64,000 nt of DNA from Chrysomallon squamiferum (Eukaryota > Mollusca > Gastropoda > Neomphalida > Peltospiridae): assembly GCA_012295275.1 (NCBI GenBank), contig CM022667.1:337501-401500 (forward strand). The letters are read 5' to 3'. Under the pieces are notes generated by a model. The model was given only the letters and a program-made list of their open reading frames with translations. It did no database searches and had not been told where the DNA came from. The translations under genes were made by a program, and so were the position numbers. Shown here in pieces: positions 40,497-54,208 of this stretch (the first letter of the stretch is position 1; every line of letters begins with the position of its first letter).

Positions 40497-43057
40497 TAAT
40501 AGACACCTGCAAAACTTAATTAACTTGTTTGTTTTATTTATCCAGTGTAAAGTTAGACTTGGTTTAAATTCAAAGAAAATATATTTGTATGAAAATATTT
40601 TAAAAGTAATTTGAAAAAGAAACATTTGTTATAATTATTTTCTTGGAATTTTTTTTTAATATTCAGTTCATTTTTTTAAATTTTGATGAATATTAATTTT
40701 AAATCTATACATTTTATAAATTTATAACATGGCATTTGTCAATATTTTTTATTTTATGACATCTGCTTATTAACAAAATGCATTTTGCATCAGAATTTGT
40801 CAGTATATTTATTATGCCTTCTATTTATTCTTTTGAAATTTTTTGTTTTAGTGCAGTGCACCGAAAAAAAAGAGCTATTTAATCTAATTGGTTTATACAT
40901 TTTTAAAAACAGATTTATTTTAATATAATTGTGCATTGTTAATAATTTGTTACATTAATGGTGCTTTAAAAGAAATTATTAAATAGATGTTATCACATTA
41001 CATAGATGTTTTTTCCTTTAAAAGTTAATGTGTAAAAATGGATTGTTTATATTATTCTCAGTTGTGTCTGGCGCAAATATGTTCAATTATGTTTAATGCT
41101 ATTATTATTTATATTTATATATACATTTATTTATTTATTTACTGTGTAACGTTTTGAAATTCCACTGATTAGAATCCGTACTTATATCAAGAATAAACTC
41201 CCACAGTATTTGTTACCCATGTTGGTATGTTTACATTGGCCAGTGTGTAATTGCATAAATTAATCATATTTGTATTTTGAACAATCCTTGATGGAATGTT
41301 TCTGTATGTGTTATATTGCATAATTAAATTACCACCTCTTTAATTATTGTTTGTTTTCACTAATGTTAATCCCCATCTGCATATTTCTGTCTTTTCGTGA
41401 TTGTTACCACTAACATCACCAAAAGAAATCATTATTGACATCAAACAGATTAACATTTAAGAAATGTTAAAATGTAATTAAAGAAAAGTGTTGGTGTTTT
41501 ATAATTATTTATGAAATACAATCAACAATTTATATATATAATCAGTATCTGTAGAATTAATTTGTAATGTAACAAAAAGTGCATATGCTTGATAAATTTT
41601 GAATCCATTACACATATATTTTGTTAAATGTATTCTGTGAAGTGTATAATTTTCATCAAAAGACACAGAACAATATTATTGCCACCACTGTTTGAAGTAC
41701 AGAAAACTAATTTTAAATCAAATTTCCTTTAAACTCTACCCGAATAATGTATGTTTAAAGATATTTTGATTATTTTATTTTAGTGCTGAGTTTGAAGATA
41801 TTTGAAGTAAATTATAGTCATACAAAACAACTCGAACATTCCAATACAAAGAAATATTTAATTGTTTACAAAAACTAATTTCTAAAACAGAAAATCACTG
41901 GTATGTATATGTATATATGTATATAAAATTACAATAAAAAATCCAACAAAAATGGCTGTATATATGTACACACATAAATAAAAATAAAAAGTAATTATTA
42001 AATGCCAGAATTTAATAAACCACCATTTCTAGTAACATTTTTGAATAATCATGTTAAATTTCTAATTTTACACCTAGTATTGCACATTTAGACTAGAAAA
42101 TAAAAAAGAAAAAGACATATAAACCAAAACATTTGTATTTGCACCTGTTACTTCTTACATTGACTGCAGTAAAGCATTAAGACTTTCTTTTAAACTTTAC
42201 AAGTTAGGGTAACTTAAATTTAAAGTACAAAATTATTGATAGTGTGAGAAATTTCTTATTAATCACCTGTTACCATTCATTCTTAATTCAAGACTCATTT
42301 TTAAGTGAAGAAGGTTTATCAGCTCAACCTTAAGAGTTTTTCTAAATATATTATTAGGAGATTAAATATATTATTAACACTGGAAATAACTATATAAAAA
42401 ATAATAATAATTAAAAATGATATAGTTGCAAAATTTAAAGTTTCTATTGCCAAATTTTGGCAATATTTCTGAAATCTCTGTATATATATAACTATTTTTC
42501 AGGATACAAGACAACTGTTTTTGTTGTAACAAGGAATGTATATTTTTATTGTAATATTTTGTCCAGTTATAAACATTAAGTTAATTTTATCACAGTGTAA
42601 AATAAACTGGTAAAAATAATTTACAAGTCCAAGGTATTTTCCTGTTTGCATTGCCAAAAATGTTCCCACATTGACAAAACAAATGTTTAACATTTTTTTT
42701 CTTTTTTTTTATCCTTTAAGCAGAAATATTTGGTCCCCGACACATAAGATAAGAAGACTGATATCACAATTTGGTAAAAGATAAATATAAAATGAAAAAA
42801 AAAAAGAACACAAGCAAAACAACCTGAAACATGCTGTCTTGAGAAAGAAAGACAGGGGGAAAATAAAAATGTAAAAAAAAAAAAAAGGTGTAAATTAATT
42901 ACAAATGCTCAAAAATGTATGTATAAAACAAGAATTGTTACTTCAAAAACAGTGACAAATGATATGAATTGTTTAAAAGTTTTTATATATATATAGATAT
43001 CAACAAATTACATAAAAACTTGATCAAGGAAAGAGGGAAAAACATCACTAGAACTGT
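40497..43057. other. FITM-GDAP1 convergent intergenic region
   Basis: Tail-to-tail spacing of 2.56 kb, AT-rich, holding both 3' UTRs. No gene, RNA or mobile element is recognisable; only poly-A/T and TA tracts (for example 41896-41930, 42478-42490, 42985-42996). Confidence 0.6.
41192..41197 (+). terminator. Candidate FITM poly(A) signal
   Basis: AATAAA in CAAGAATAAACTCCC, about 700 bases after the stop, in otherwise AT-rich sequence where chance matches are frequent. Confidence 0.3.
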
Positions 43058-46000
43058 TCAGAATTTATATTTGTGAATTAAAAAAAAAGCCAGGCCGATG
43101 GCCAAGCCAGCTGTTGCAATTCCACCAACAGCTGGAAGAGCTGCTTTAGCCTTTTTCTTGAGGAAGTGTTTCATCATGAAGCTCCTGGCAGACTTTATTA
43201 CTTCAGTGCAGGTTTGTCGTTTCTGTACTCGCTTCCAATACGCTTGAATATTTGGACGTTTCTCGTGGGGGAAGAACATTTTCTCCAGACCGAGGAAACT
43301 GACTCGTGCCAGGAGACAGACGAGAGTGATGTCAGCAGCGGAGAATTCCGCACCACACAACCAACAGTCGTCACATTTTTCTGAAATCATTAAGATGAGA
43401 AATTTTAAAAATAGTGGCGTTACAAGTAAGTATTTTAACAAGTACAATAGTGCCTCAGCATTTGTTACTTTTGAAACTCTAAAATTCTGTTTTTCTGAAG
43501 AGAAGATTATGCTTCTCTTCTTAAATTAGTCTTAATGGCGATATCCACCTTGGTAACAAAGAGGATAAATGAAATAATTTAACAACACCATTTACAGTTG
43601 TTGAATGTCAATCTCTTCTTTATTTTGTTCTTTTTATTTCCACTGGTGACATCATATTTTATTAAATTAAAATTTTTAAATTATCTTTTAGAATATTTAG
43701 CTAAGTTCATGATTCAGGACAATTTAATTTTCAGACAATATTCATCTAAAAAAAAACACCAGTGCTTTAAATAGGACTAAAGTAGATGCAAACTACATTA
43801 AAATTATATTCAAATTTGTTAGCTAGAATCTAGAATATAAAAACACACAACAAAAAAAGATTAAAATATTCTGGAATCTGAATTTAAAAAAATACTTAAA
43901 ACATAATTAAATATATCAAAAACCAACCTATTTTCATACATCTAAGCTGTTCTTCCAGTTTATCAAACACTGCATCAACTGAATTCAAAACTTCTTGAAT
44001 TTTGTTTTTGTCTTGCATAATATCTATTTTTTTTGAGATCTCTTGTGCCTTGGCTGTGTAAGCTTCACGGAGATCAGGATGCTCTTCAGACAGAGCAGCC
44101 AGCACTTTCAAAGTTCGTGCTGCCCGCTCCTTGAACTCTAAATTAATTTTTAAAAAAGATTTTGTAATATAAAACTATATTGCTGAAAAGGCCTTAGAAA
44201 AAAAGAAAAAGAAAAAATAAAGAAAAGAAATTTACTTAGCAATTAATATTTTTGTTAATTTTGAAGGTGTTGAAATTCAAAAATAAAAAGTAATTTTGAA
44301 AAAATATTGATCTGTTATCAATAATTTTTTTTTTTTCTTTCATAAGGTTTATAAAAATCATCAGTGATCACTGAAAACAGATTGTATACAAAAAAAAAAA
44401 AATTATTTAAAATTTTTAAGATATTTTTAAAAATGCATTATTATTATCATTATTATTAATTTTGTTTTTTTTTCGTTTTTTGTTTTTATTAATGGAATTA
44501 CACTGAATTTGTTGTGAATTTACAGATTACATCATTTTTCTGTTTCACAAGTGGCTTTGATACCTTTTGATTCTGTCCTCAAAGGCCTACACGACAGCAA
44601 TTCATTAGGCAACAGTTCAGGATGAAAGATTGTTCCAAACGTTAGCATTTCAACTTTTACATCATAAAGTAATTTGCGAAATTTGGCAACTTGCTTCCCG
44701 AATTCAGACTCAGTTCCAGGTACTAGTCGTACATCTGAGGAAAATTTTTTAAAATTTAAATAAATGAAATATAAATAAATAAAAAGGTAAATTAAATTTA
44801 TATTGTCATTGTTTTTCTTTTTGCAAACAGATTCTTTTTAATTTCTATGTAAAAATTATTTTATTTATATAAATATTTTTAACATTTCTGTTTTCTTTTT
44901 TTAGTAAATCTTACCAAATATTAATGTATTAGCTGCAGGATAAAGATAATGTTTTGTGAACAATACTTAATACTAATGGGGAGCAAATTCCAAACTAAAG
45001 ACATGTTAATCAGAATAAAATATTATATAACATTTTGATTGTTTTCACAGTTTTATCTGTATCAGATTGATTAATCAGATTGTTTATCAGAAGGATTAAG
45101 GATAAGTAATCCAGAACTATGACAGTCAACACATTTTGTAAGCTGGTGTAATTCTAACATACATAAAAGTTGGGAAAGATATCTGGCATGAATCCCTTGA
45201 TATAATTTTTCTAAACATTTTTCTTCATATTGAAATTTATTACTTCTACAAAGTTATATTAAACATAAGCCTGTTGAGTTTTGTCCTTACAGTTTATTAT
45301 TTACACATACACATAGGTAAAATAACTGAACAAATAAGATACACCAAACAAAATAATTTGATATAATAAACCATTTACACACATACACACATGCAAACAG
45401 ATTATAACTTCTTTACTTCAAAATTTAAGAAAATCTAAAAATCTAAAACTTTGTTATTGTTATCAGTGTTTTGACTAGTTTATTGAATATCTGTTACTAA
45501 CTGAATTAGAAGATTTACTGACCTGAATTAATTTCTTTGTCTATGTAGTCTATAATATCTTCTGAGTCCCTAACTAGTTTTTCTCCATCTCTAAGCACAG
45601 GCACTTCTCCCAGACTATTAATTCTCATATACCATGCCTCTGTGTGTTCTAGTTCAAACAGATTGACAAGTTTTAACTGAAAAACTGCATTTTTCTCTTT
45701 CAGTGCTATTAAAACCTGTTTAAGTATAAAAAAAAATATATATAATAATAATAAAATAAAAAAATTAATAATTTGAATGATTTGGAATGTAAACATTACC
45801 AGTCTTATATACATACATATATATATAAGTTTTTGGTATTATACATTTATTATATATAAAAAACAATAATAACATTAACTTTTTTTATTTCTAAATTATT
45901 ATTATTATTAGTAGTAGTAGTAGTAGTAGTTTTAGTAGCAGCAGCAGCAGTAGTAGTAGTAATAGTAGTAGTAGTAGTATTTAATCAATCCAGTGTGGCA

Positions 46001-46428
46001 TATTCTTCTAACTGATCAGTTGTCTCGCTTGACCCGTTTCATCGTGCACGGTGTCTAGGGTTTAATGGAATAGCATTAATATTTAATGCCGCAGATGTCA
46101 ATTCTCTTAGAGTCATTATTTTTAAAAGTATATTTCTTTCGAATTCAATAAGAAAAGTGACATAATACAGTTATGTATCAAAATATAGTTTAATATATTC
46201 GTCCACTGCCCGTTACTTTCAGAATGAACTTGATGAAGGTAAATCTGATGCTGCGTAATTCAGAATTTGTAAATTATTAAAACCATCTAATTTTAAAATA
46301 TAATAATAAAAACAAAGTTTTAATAGTTCTCTGATAAGCATGCGTTCTAATATTATTATCTTGCGTAAACGTACCTTTTGCGAACAGTATGACGTTGGAA
46401 AATAATAAAGTGTAAATCTGTTGTCCAT
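43058..46428 (-). CDS. GDAP1: Ganglioside-induced differentiation-associated protein 1 (GDAP1)
   Basis: GDAP1 is a tail-anchored, GST-like protein of the mitochondrial outer membrane that affects fission and redox state. Exons in transcript order: 46375-46428, 45523-45715, 44564-44734, 43928-44137, 43058-43380; phases agree and give 316 residues (human 358). The thioredoxin-like GST-N fold covers about 4-82 (FTLYYFPTSYCSQK, then INSLGEVPVLRDGEKLVRDS). The GDAP1-specific helical insertion is about 140-210. GST-C follows (CGAEFSAADITLVCLLARV, then RPNIQAYWKRVQKRQT). A C-terminal anchor lies at about 291-312 (AVGGIATAGLAIGLAFFLI) with a short basic tail, HKYKF. Cys15 sits in the active-site turn where human GDAP1 has Ser. 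Whether it is GDAP1 or the GDAP1L1-like ancestor cannot be separated here. Confidence 0.92.
43534..43655 (+). repeat. Dispersed 122-bp repeat, copy 1
   Basis: AATGGCGATATCCACCTTGG through GGTGACATCAT. It matches 47544-47665 at the same length with roughly 85% identity by eye and no visible indels. Located in a GDAP1 intron. Confidence 0.85.
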
Positions 46429-47543
46429 CGTGTTTTTGGAAGTTAATTCGAATTATCTGCCCTTACGTCTGAAGAAGCTTGTCAGAAAAGTGCGGAATTA
46501 AAAACGCAATACAGGGGCGACAACTCTGAATTATTTTACTAGTAAATTTTTAAATTGACTTCTACATAAATACTAGTAATACCAATTAAAGAAAACTAAT
46601 TTATTTCTTTGACAAATTATCCTTGTCAATATATATAAAAAAAATTGTTGTTCAGAAGTATCAGTTTTATTTATCAGTTATGATTAATATATATATTTCA
46701 TGTCCATAAAACTAAATGTTGTAGCTTTTCGATTTTTTTTTTTTTTTTTTTTATCAAATCACTTGGAGAGCAAATTGCAAAAAGAAATTGATTGTCCTGC
46801 TAAAGCTTGATATCTGGCTTCCCAGCTGGGTACCATTTAGTGTATCCAAGAAAAATAATCGGATAAAAAAAAAAAAAAAAAAAATACCCGCCCCCCCCAA
46901 AAAAAAACCCCATAAAAATAATGTTAAAATATTTATTCCTTATTAATTATTTTATTCAATACAAAAATAAGTTAACAGTTATACACCACAATGTTAGGTA
47001 GGTCACACACTTCACAGGATGAATTAATTAAGTTACATTATTAGTATAGAGTAACATCACTGTGAATGGGTTAGCTGTTTAGAATGAAGGGATTAAAGGG
47101 CAAGTTATGAATTAAAAATATTATCTTTCAGATTGTGAAAAATCCCTTTTAAGGTTGATAAGCATTATTTTAATTCTCACAAATTCTCATAGTATTTTAG
47201 GTTTACTCATATGGCAAAGATATATACATATTTCTTCAGTCTTCTTTCTAATTTTTCAAACTCTTCTTGTTTCATATTAAGGTTTTATCATTATTATTAT
47301 ATAATTATTTTTTTTATGTTTCTTATTTCAGCTTCGTACACAAAGCCTTTCTTTTTTATACACTGTTGTAAGCTTTGTAAGTTTTGTTAATTCTTTTTAC
47401 AAAATAATTTCATTGTCTTTAATATTTGAAAAGTCTAACAGTTTTCCCTGAATCTGACTTTAATTCACAATGAGACCAATCAGCAAAGCATGTGGCATTT
47501 TAGCTGATCAACAGTTGTTTTTGTTTTTGTATCATAATGATAA

Positions 47544-47665
47544 AATGGTGATATCCACCTTTGTAACAAAGAGGATAAATAAAATAATTTAACAACATCG
47601 GTTTCAATTGCTGAATGTCTGTTTCTTCTTTATCTTGTTCTTTGTTTTTCCATTGGTGACATCAT
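47544..47665 (+). repeat. Dispersed 122-bp repeat, copy 2
   Basis: AATGGTGATATCCACCTTTG through GGTGACATCAT. Same strand as copy 1, 4 kb away in intergenic DNA; the flanks are unrelated. Equal length and shared ends suggest a defined short element, but there is no poly-A tail or clear inverted repeat. Confidence 0.85.
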
Positions 47666-48558
47666 CTTTCAAATCCAAAGAAGTTTAAACAGTCTGGGCT
47701 CAAATTCATGTTTTAACCTTATGACAGTTTTCTTCAATATTTATTAACAAATCCTTTTCTAGTCCCTCTTCTAAGATACAATGCTATGCAAAATAAAAGA
47801 ATAAATAAATAATAATAGTAAATTTATATTGAATGCTAGGTGTTTTTTTTTGTTGTTTTTTTAAAGTGGTAATGGCAATTGACCACCAACTAAAACGTTC
47901 TACCAAAAGCTGTTATATACCAACAGTATATACTACCATGTCGTCACAATGCAGAACAGTGGCATAATAACGAAAACCCAGCCAGCATATTTATGTAACC
48001 CAAAGGTCACTGACATTTGACACAGATGATGCCAGTTCTGGGACAGACCAGGGCTGCCTTTAGACCAGATACATGCGCTGCTAGCTGCGAAATAATATTT
48101 GATTTTAAAGAATTTAAAATAAATTCCATGTGATCATACACTGGAGGTGATGGTTGTTTATACAATGTTGTTTTTGTTTACCTGCCAACTGCGATCTGTA
48201 TTTTTGACACTATATGTTGCTTTAATACATAAATGTTGTCTTCCTCATGAGCATAATTATTTGAATTGTGAGTAGTACAGGTATTGTCTGTACATAGCAT
48301 TTAAATGAATAAAGCTGTGTATTTATTACTATCTTGTAAATCAAAATGTATAATTATTGAAATATAAATTAGCACAGAATGGCATGTATATAGATTTAAT
48401 AAGCAAACATTGTGTTAAATATTTCCCTTTTTAATAATAATAATAAATGGTATGAATATTCTGTCATTTTTATTTTTTTTTTTTTTATTACTTAACAAGC
48501 CCACTTAAACAGACACATAAACACAACTACTAATTCACTGAAGGAAAAAAGGCACACA

Positions 48559-48559
48559 C

Positions 48560-48598
<39 letters not shown>
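48559..48598. repeat. (CA)n microsatellite
   Basis: About eighteen CA units with one CG interruption at the left. Confidence 0.95.
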
Positions 48599-48601
<3 letters not shown>

Positions 48602-50174
48602 CAATTAAGAAAACAAAGCCATTAAAAAATGTTTAATTATATATTTATTAATACCAAGGATGCCACACAACCAATGAATCAAGCATGGCACATTTCAGAA
48701 TGTTGCAAGTCGAAAATATCAGATAAATATCATATTTATACAAAATAAAATGAATGGTAGAAGTCGAGAAAAGAAAATTGGATCACTTCCATAATATACA
48801 GATATACATTTGGCTAACACTATTCCTCACTACTATAAAAAATTTTTTTTTTTAAATTTGTCAACAAATATTCATGCTATGTACAGTTGGGGCTGTGTTT
48901 TGCAGTAATGTAACATTTAAAAATGTTTGAAGATTACAAACTCCGTGTCTTTTAAAAATAATAGATAAAAATAAATCATTAAAACAAATAGTAATAAGAA
49001 GAATTTAAAAATGAAGAAATCATTTAACACATTGTATCAAGCATGTTACTGGGTTTTTAAATCATACATTTCACCCAAAAGCAAAGGTTAAAAATTATTT
49101 TTATTATTTAAAGGACATTTCTTAGTAATTTTAATAAAATCAAACTGAAGTCATAGTGATTATATTAGACAGCAACAACTAGAAGTGTAACACATTTTAC
49201 ATTATTAACATCAGTCATATAATAATGCCTACTATCAGTATGTTAAGGTAATCATATTTATGTGTATCATTCAATTAAATAATTCATGTTTACATTATTT
49301 TCGAATGATTGTAGTAAGTTTACCTACTACTTTAACCATATTTATGCATTTTATATAAAATTATTTATACATGGATCAATATATTAAAATACTTATTGAA
49401 GTGTATTACAAAGTTAAATCATGATAATGTTAATGCTTCCTCCAGAGCTTGTCAATTTATTTTAATACTTTGTTATTAACAAAGATTGGTTAGGGAGAAA
49501 AACAGTAACAAAAATTTGGAAGCATGTAAAGTATTTTAGGTTGTTTGTTATTATTAAAAAGAAACACTGTAATACAGAGAAAATGATAAAAAAAAAGCTT
49601 ATTACTATGTATATTAATATTACCTTTTTAATATTGTTGGCTTATGTCAGTATTACACATTAGTACTATGTAACAATGTGTAATAAAGACTATAAAGAAT
49701 ATTAGTAAAGTCATCAATGAAGGGAGTTAATCTTCTTGTTTTCATCTTTTACAAAGTTTTATAAATTTAACCCATTGAAGATTTGAAAAAATTTCCTAAC
49801 ATACAAATGTCTCGCAAGCCTGGAATCACAGACACAAATAATTCAAGATTTTAAAAACAATATTTTATTTATTTATTTCTGAAATCATTAGCAAATGTGT
49901 TATTATTTATTTAATCATTATTTATTTTTATGACTAGATAAACTCATCATGTAATTGATGGTGGACTTTGATAAGCACATTCTGAGAATAAAGAATTTAT
50001 ATTGCTTTTTTTTTCTTTCTCTCTTTCTCTCTCTGACATCATTCACCATCTATTGCTTGATTATTCATATATTTATCTTATTCAAATTTATGCATCTGAA
50101 ATAATTAGCTGGTTATGTAAATATCTCTAAGCATTGCTTTTAATGCCTGTGATTCAAGATCTTTGGGACAAAAA

Positions 50175-50430
50175 ATTTTCAGTTTTCATAAAATTTAATA
50201 TATCTTATTACCATATTTAATAATATCTATATTTATTGAATAAAATGTAGCTATTTCATCAAATTCAATATTGCTTTCTAATCAAATTTAATGTATCTCT
50301 TTGTTAAATTAAATTTACATATATTATCATGATCTAATGTACCTGTATTATCAAATTTAATGTTGCATAATTACCAAATACCTGAATTGTAAAATTTAAT
50401 GCACCTGTTTTATCAACATGCAATTACTAA
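50175..50430. repeat. Degenerate ATCAAATTTAATGTA repeat
   Basis: The core TCAAATTTAATGT(A/T) or close variants recur about eight times at 25-45 base spacing. The array is old and strongly diverged. Confidence 0.55.
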
Positions 50431-52158
50431 TGTTACTGATATGTAATGCGTATGTACATGTGTATGATGGTTCAAGTATGTCTATCATGGATAAACGTGT
50501 GACTAAATCATTTATGGTGTTTGATTCGGTGAAGTGAAATGTTTGTGGTTGGGACTAGATGGGTGCAAGAAGCATTCTTCATTTTGTTCTCAATATTAAA
50601 CTAATCATTTATTTAATAACACACACACACCTATACATATTTAGTTGTTAACATTTTGAATTTTCAAAAGACTACGTGTTAAAAATAATAAAATGAATGA
50701 GAAAATAATGTTACAAGCATAATATAATGAAAAAAAAAAAAAAAAAAATTGTACATGCATGTATTTTGTATTTATGTTGGCATGTCATAAGGCAAGCAAA
50801 GTAAATAACAGAATGCTATGTCTGAAATTGTTTTAAACATAAAAAAAAAAAAAAATAAACTCTATTTTATTATCATATTTGCCATTTTTGTCAACATCAA
50901 AAGATCATTCAATGGTCCAGGAAATACTTCGCAAGTGAGACAGTGTTTTACTTTGTTCTAGGATTCGGTTAACATAAAGTGAACAAAAATTAAGGTATAA
51001 CAAATTTATTTATCATGTGCTACGATGTAATACAACAGAAAATTATAACATAAAGTGAATGGTTAAGTTGGAAGTAAAATAAATTAAAAACAGATTTTAA
51101 AAGTCAGCTTTAAAAACAAAGTACTAAAATGCTTTTGATCCTTTAAAATTAAGTTTCAGATAAAACATTCATTATCATAAAATATCAGAATTTTGAATTT
51201 CCTTTTATTTTTTTTTATTAAAGTTGTAATTTCATGTTTTTATTTATTTATTATAAAGTTCACATGATATTCTTCATTTCATAAAATCTATATCAAATCA
51301 TTACTGATTTTTTTTTTTTTATCTTATTTTTTTATTATTTTTTTTATATATATATATATAGATTATTGATTTGTTTTGTTTTTCTTCTCAAAACTTTCTA
51401 TAGACAGAAAATCTTTTAACTATGTTTATCTCATTCTCTAATTTTATTTTGCCAATATCAACATAATCCTTAATCAGAGATTTAAAATCAAGTAATGATA
51501 AAAAAAAAAAAAACAAAAACAACTAAAAATGAAAATTGTGAAAATTCAAAAATAAAATTATTTACAAATGTTGTTCACAAGCATTAAAAACTTAGAATAA
51601 GCATAATGAGCAAATGTTTCTTTGTTGAATACACTGAGAAATTAATTAATCTTTAATGACAAAATAACAACCAAAAATTTAAAAAGAAAAATAAAACAAC
51701 CAAAAATGATAAAAAGGAGACAACTTTGTATAGCTGTTTTCATCTACATTTGGACACAGACTCATAAAAAGGTTATTTTACAGCAATGGAAATATATTTA
51801 TTATTTATGTAAATACATCAACAGAATGTAATATTATATATATATATATATATGTAATTTTTGATGTCATAATGGATGACAGTTACAAACATGATGGTCA
51901 AATTCGTTCTAACAAAATAATTACACCAGACTTTTATGTTAAAGTTATTTTCAAAAAGAATAAAAGAAAATAAATAAAAATGGGGGAAAAAGATCTTAGT
52001 AACAAAAGAAAAAGAATTAAATCAGTTTCAAATGTTGAAAATTAGATGAAAATAATATTAACTGATTTAGTGAAATGAAATGTATATATAGATATAAAAT
52101 GTAAAATGTTGAAATTTGTTTAAGTACCAATATATAAGTATTATGCATATGTATGGAT

Positions 52159-52160
<2 letters not shown>

Positions 52161-52198
<38 letters not shown>

Positions 52199-52206
52199 GC
52201 GCGCGC
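52161..52206. repeat. (TG)n with GC-alternating end
   Basis: About sixteen TG units running into CGTGTGCGCGCGCA, another alternating purine-pyrimidine tract. Confidence 0.9.
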
Positions 52207-53089
52207 ATGAGTTTTATGTTTTAACTTTCAGTTCTGAATATTTTATAAATTAAAGTTCTATACAGTTTTCAAATGAACAAATATATATGTTGATTTGGTT
52301 GTTTTTATTTAATTTTTAAACAATTTGTCATACATTTGTAATTTTTATTTATTTATTTATTTATTATTATTATTATTATTATTTTAAACAATTTTCAACC
52401 TTTTTAAATCTAAGCTATTATATTTCTTTTTTTCTTTCCCTTACCTTTTTGAGGTTTAGCATACCTTTTACTTATTTTTTAAAATTATTTTCTTATATCT
52501 TTAACTAATTTTGAATTTAAATATTTGTGAGGTGTAAACATAATTCAGGTGTTTCATAGTAAAATAGGTTAGGTGAATATCAAAATACACTATGGGAGTT
52601 TTAATGTAAACTTTTATATGGAGGTGTGAAATGATTGTACTTCACCAAATTACTTACATTCCAGACAGACTAAAGTATTAGCACCTTTACTGACATAAAA
52701 ACCTTTGTGTTTATTAAATGCATAATATATTTAGATTTTCTATCTTTTTTCTTTTATGACAATATAGAAGAAGGCCAAACTGATTAAAATGGTGCTTTTT
52801 TCTCTGTGTGTATGAATGTTTACATGGATTAAATGTTCGTGTGTGTGTGTACTTACGTATAAATGTAGGAAAATACGTAAGTATATGCCACTATTATTAT
52901 ACACAGAACAATATAAATAGTAAATTATTGTTACTTTCAGTAAATTATTGTTACTTATAAATGTTGATATAATTGTCAATGGTAATGTATTTGAGGAATG
53001 TATAATTTATTATAGACAAAAAAAAATAAAAATAAATAATGAAATAATGAAATAAAAAATAAAACAATTTAATAATCTGGCCATTTTAT

Positions 53090-53320
53090 GATTCACTATT
53101 TGTTTAACAGACTGAACAACTAATATCAGATGAGGTGAATATTATAACATTAATAAAAATAATAAAATAATAGTAATAAAATGTATTAAAACGTAATACA
53201 ATGATTCATTATTTGTTTAACAGACAGAAAAATTTTATATTAGATGAGGTGAATATTATAACATTAATAAAAAATAATAAATAATAGTAATAAAATGTAT
53301 TAAAATGTAATACAATGTAA
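53090..53320. repeat. 113-bp tandem duplication
   Basis: Two direct copies starting at GATTCACTATTTGTTTAACA (53090) and GATTCATTATTTGTTTAACA (53203), both continuing through GATGAGGTGAATATTATAAC and AATGTATTAAAA. Few differences, so fairly recent. Confidence 0.9.
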
Positions 53321-54082
53321 GCCTGATTATTCATAAAATATTACAGAAAACCTTTCAACAATGATGATTTTAAAATAGTATTGGACCACTTCTTGAACAT
53401 AAAATGTTAAAATTTGTAATAATATGTAATGAAAACTGACATACCAGATGTATTATAAATTTGTAAAAATAAATGTATTTTAACTACACACACTCAAACA
53501 ATCCAAGATATAGATGCATCCCAAATTCTTCAAATATATTGCATTTTATGAACATATTTTTTCACATAGTTTTGCAAAAAGAAATATAAATATGCATGGC
53601 AAAAAAAAAAAAAATAACCAATTCTGTGAAAACAAAAATGAACGCTGTCGACATTATAAAACACATTTTTTATATATATATATATATATATATACAGAGA
53701 TAAAATAGGAACAATAAAGAATTTTATGAAAATATTACTGTAAATATATGTATTTTGTTAAGCTGTATTTCTTTATTTGTGCAAGAAATACAGATAATAA
53801 TAGGCAGCATGATTTACAAAACGTTGCATAATTTATTTGAATAGAAAGCAAAGGACAGATCAGTGCAAGAGTTTTGTATTTGTGTTAAAGTATACACACG
53901 TTTTCACTGAACCGCAGAATAAAGGCACCACCGTCAAAAACAAAACATTAAATATATACTTGTCTTTTTCATTATTTGTTTGAAAAGAAATGTATTTAAA
54001 AAAAAATAAAAAAAAAAATAAATAAAAAATAAAAAATAAAAATAAAAATAAAAATAAAAAAAAATAAAAAACAAATAAATAA

Positions 54083-54085
54083 TAA

Positions 54086-54175
<90 letters not shown>

Positions 54176-54176
54176 C

Positions 54177-54202
<26 letters not shown>
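54083..54202. repeat. Long (AAT)n microsatellite
   Basis: Roughly forty AAT units with a single ACC interruption. The minus-strand poly-Tyr and poly-Ile frames of over 70 codons are artefacts. Confidence 0.95.
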
Positions 54203-54208
<6 letters not shown>

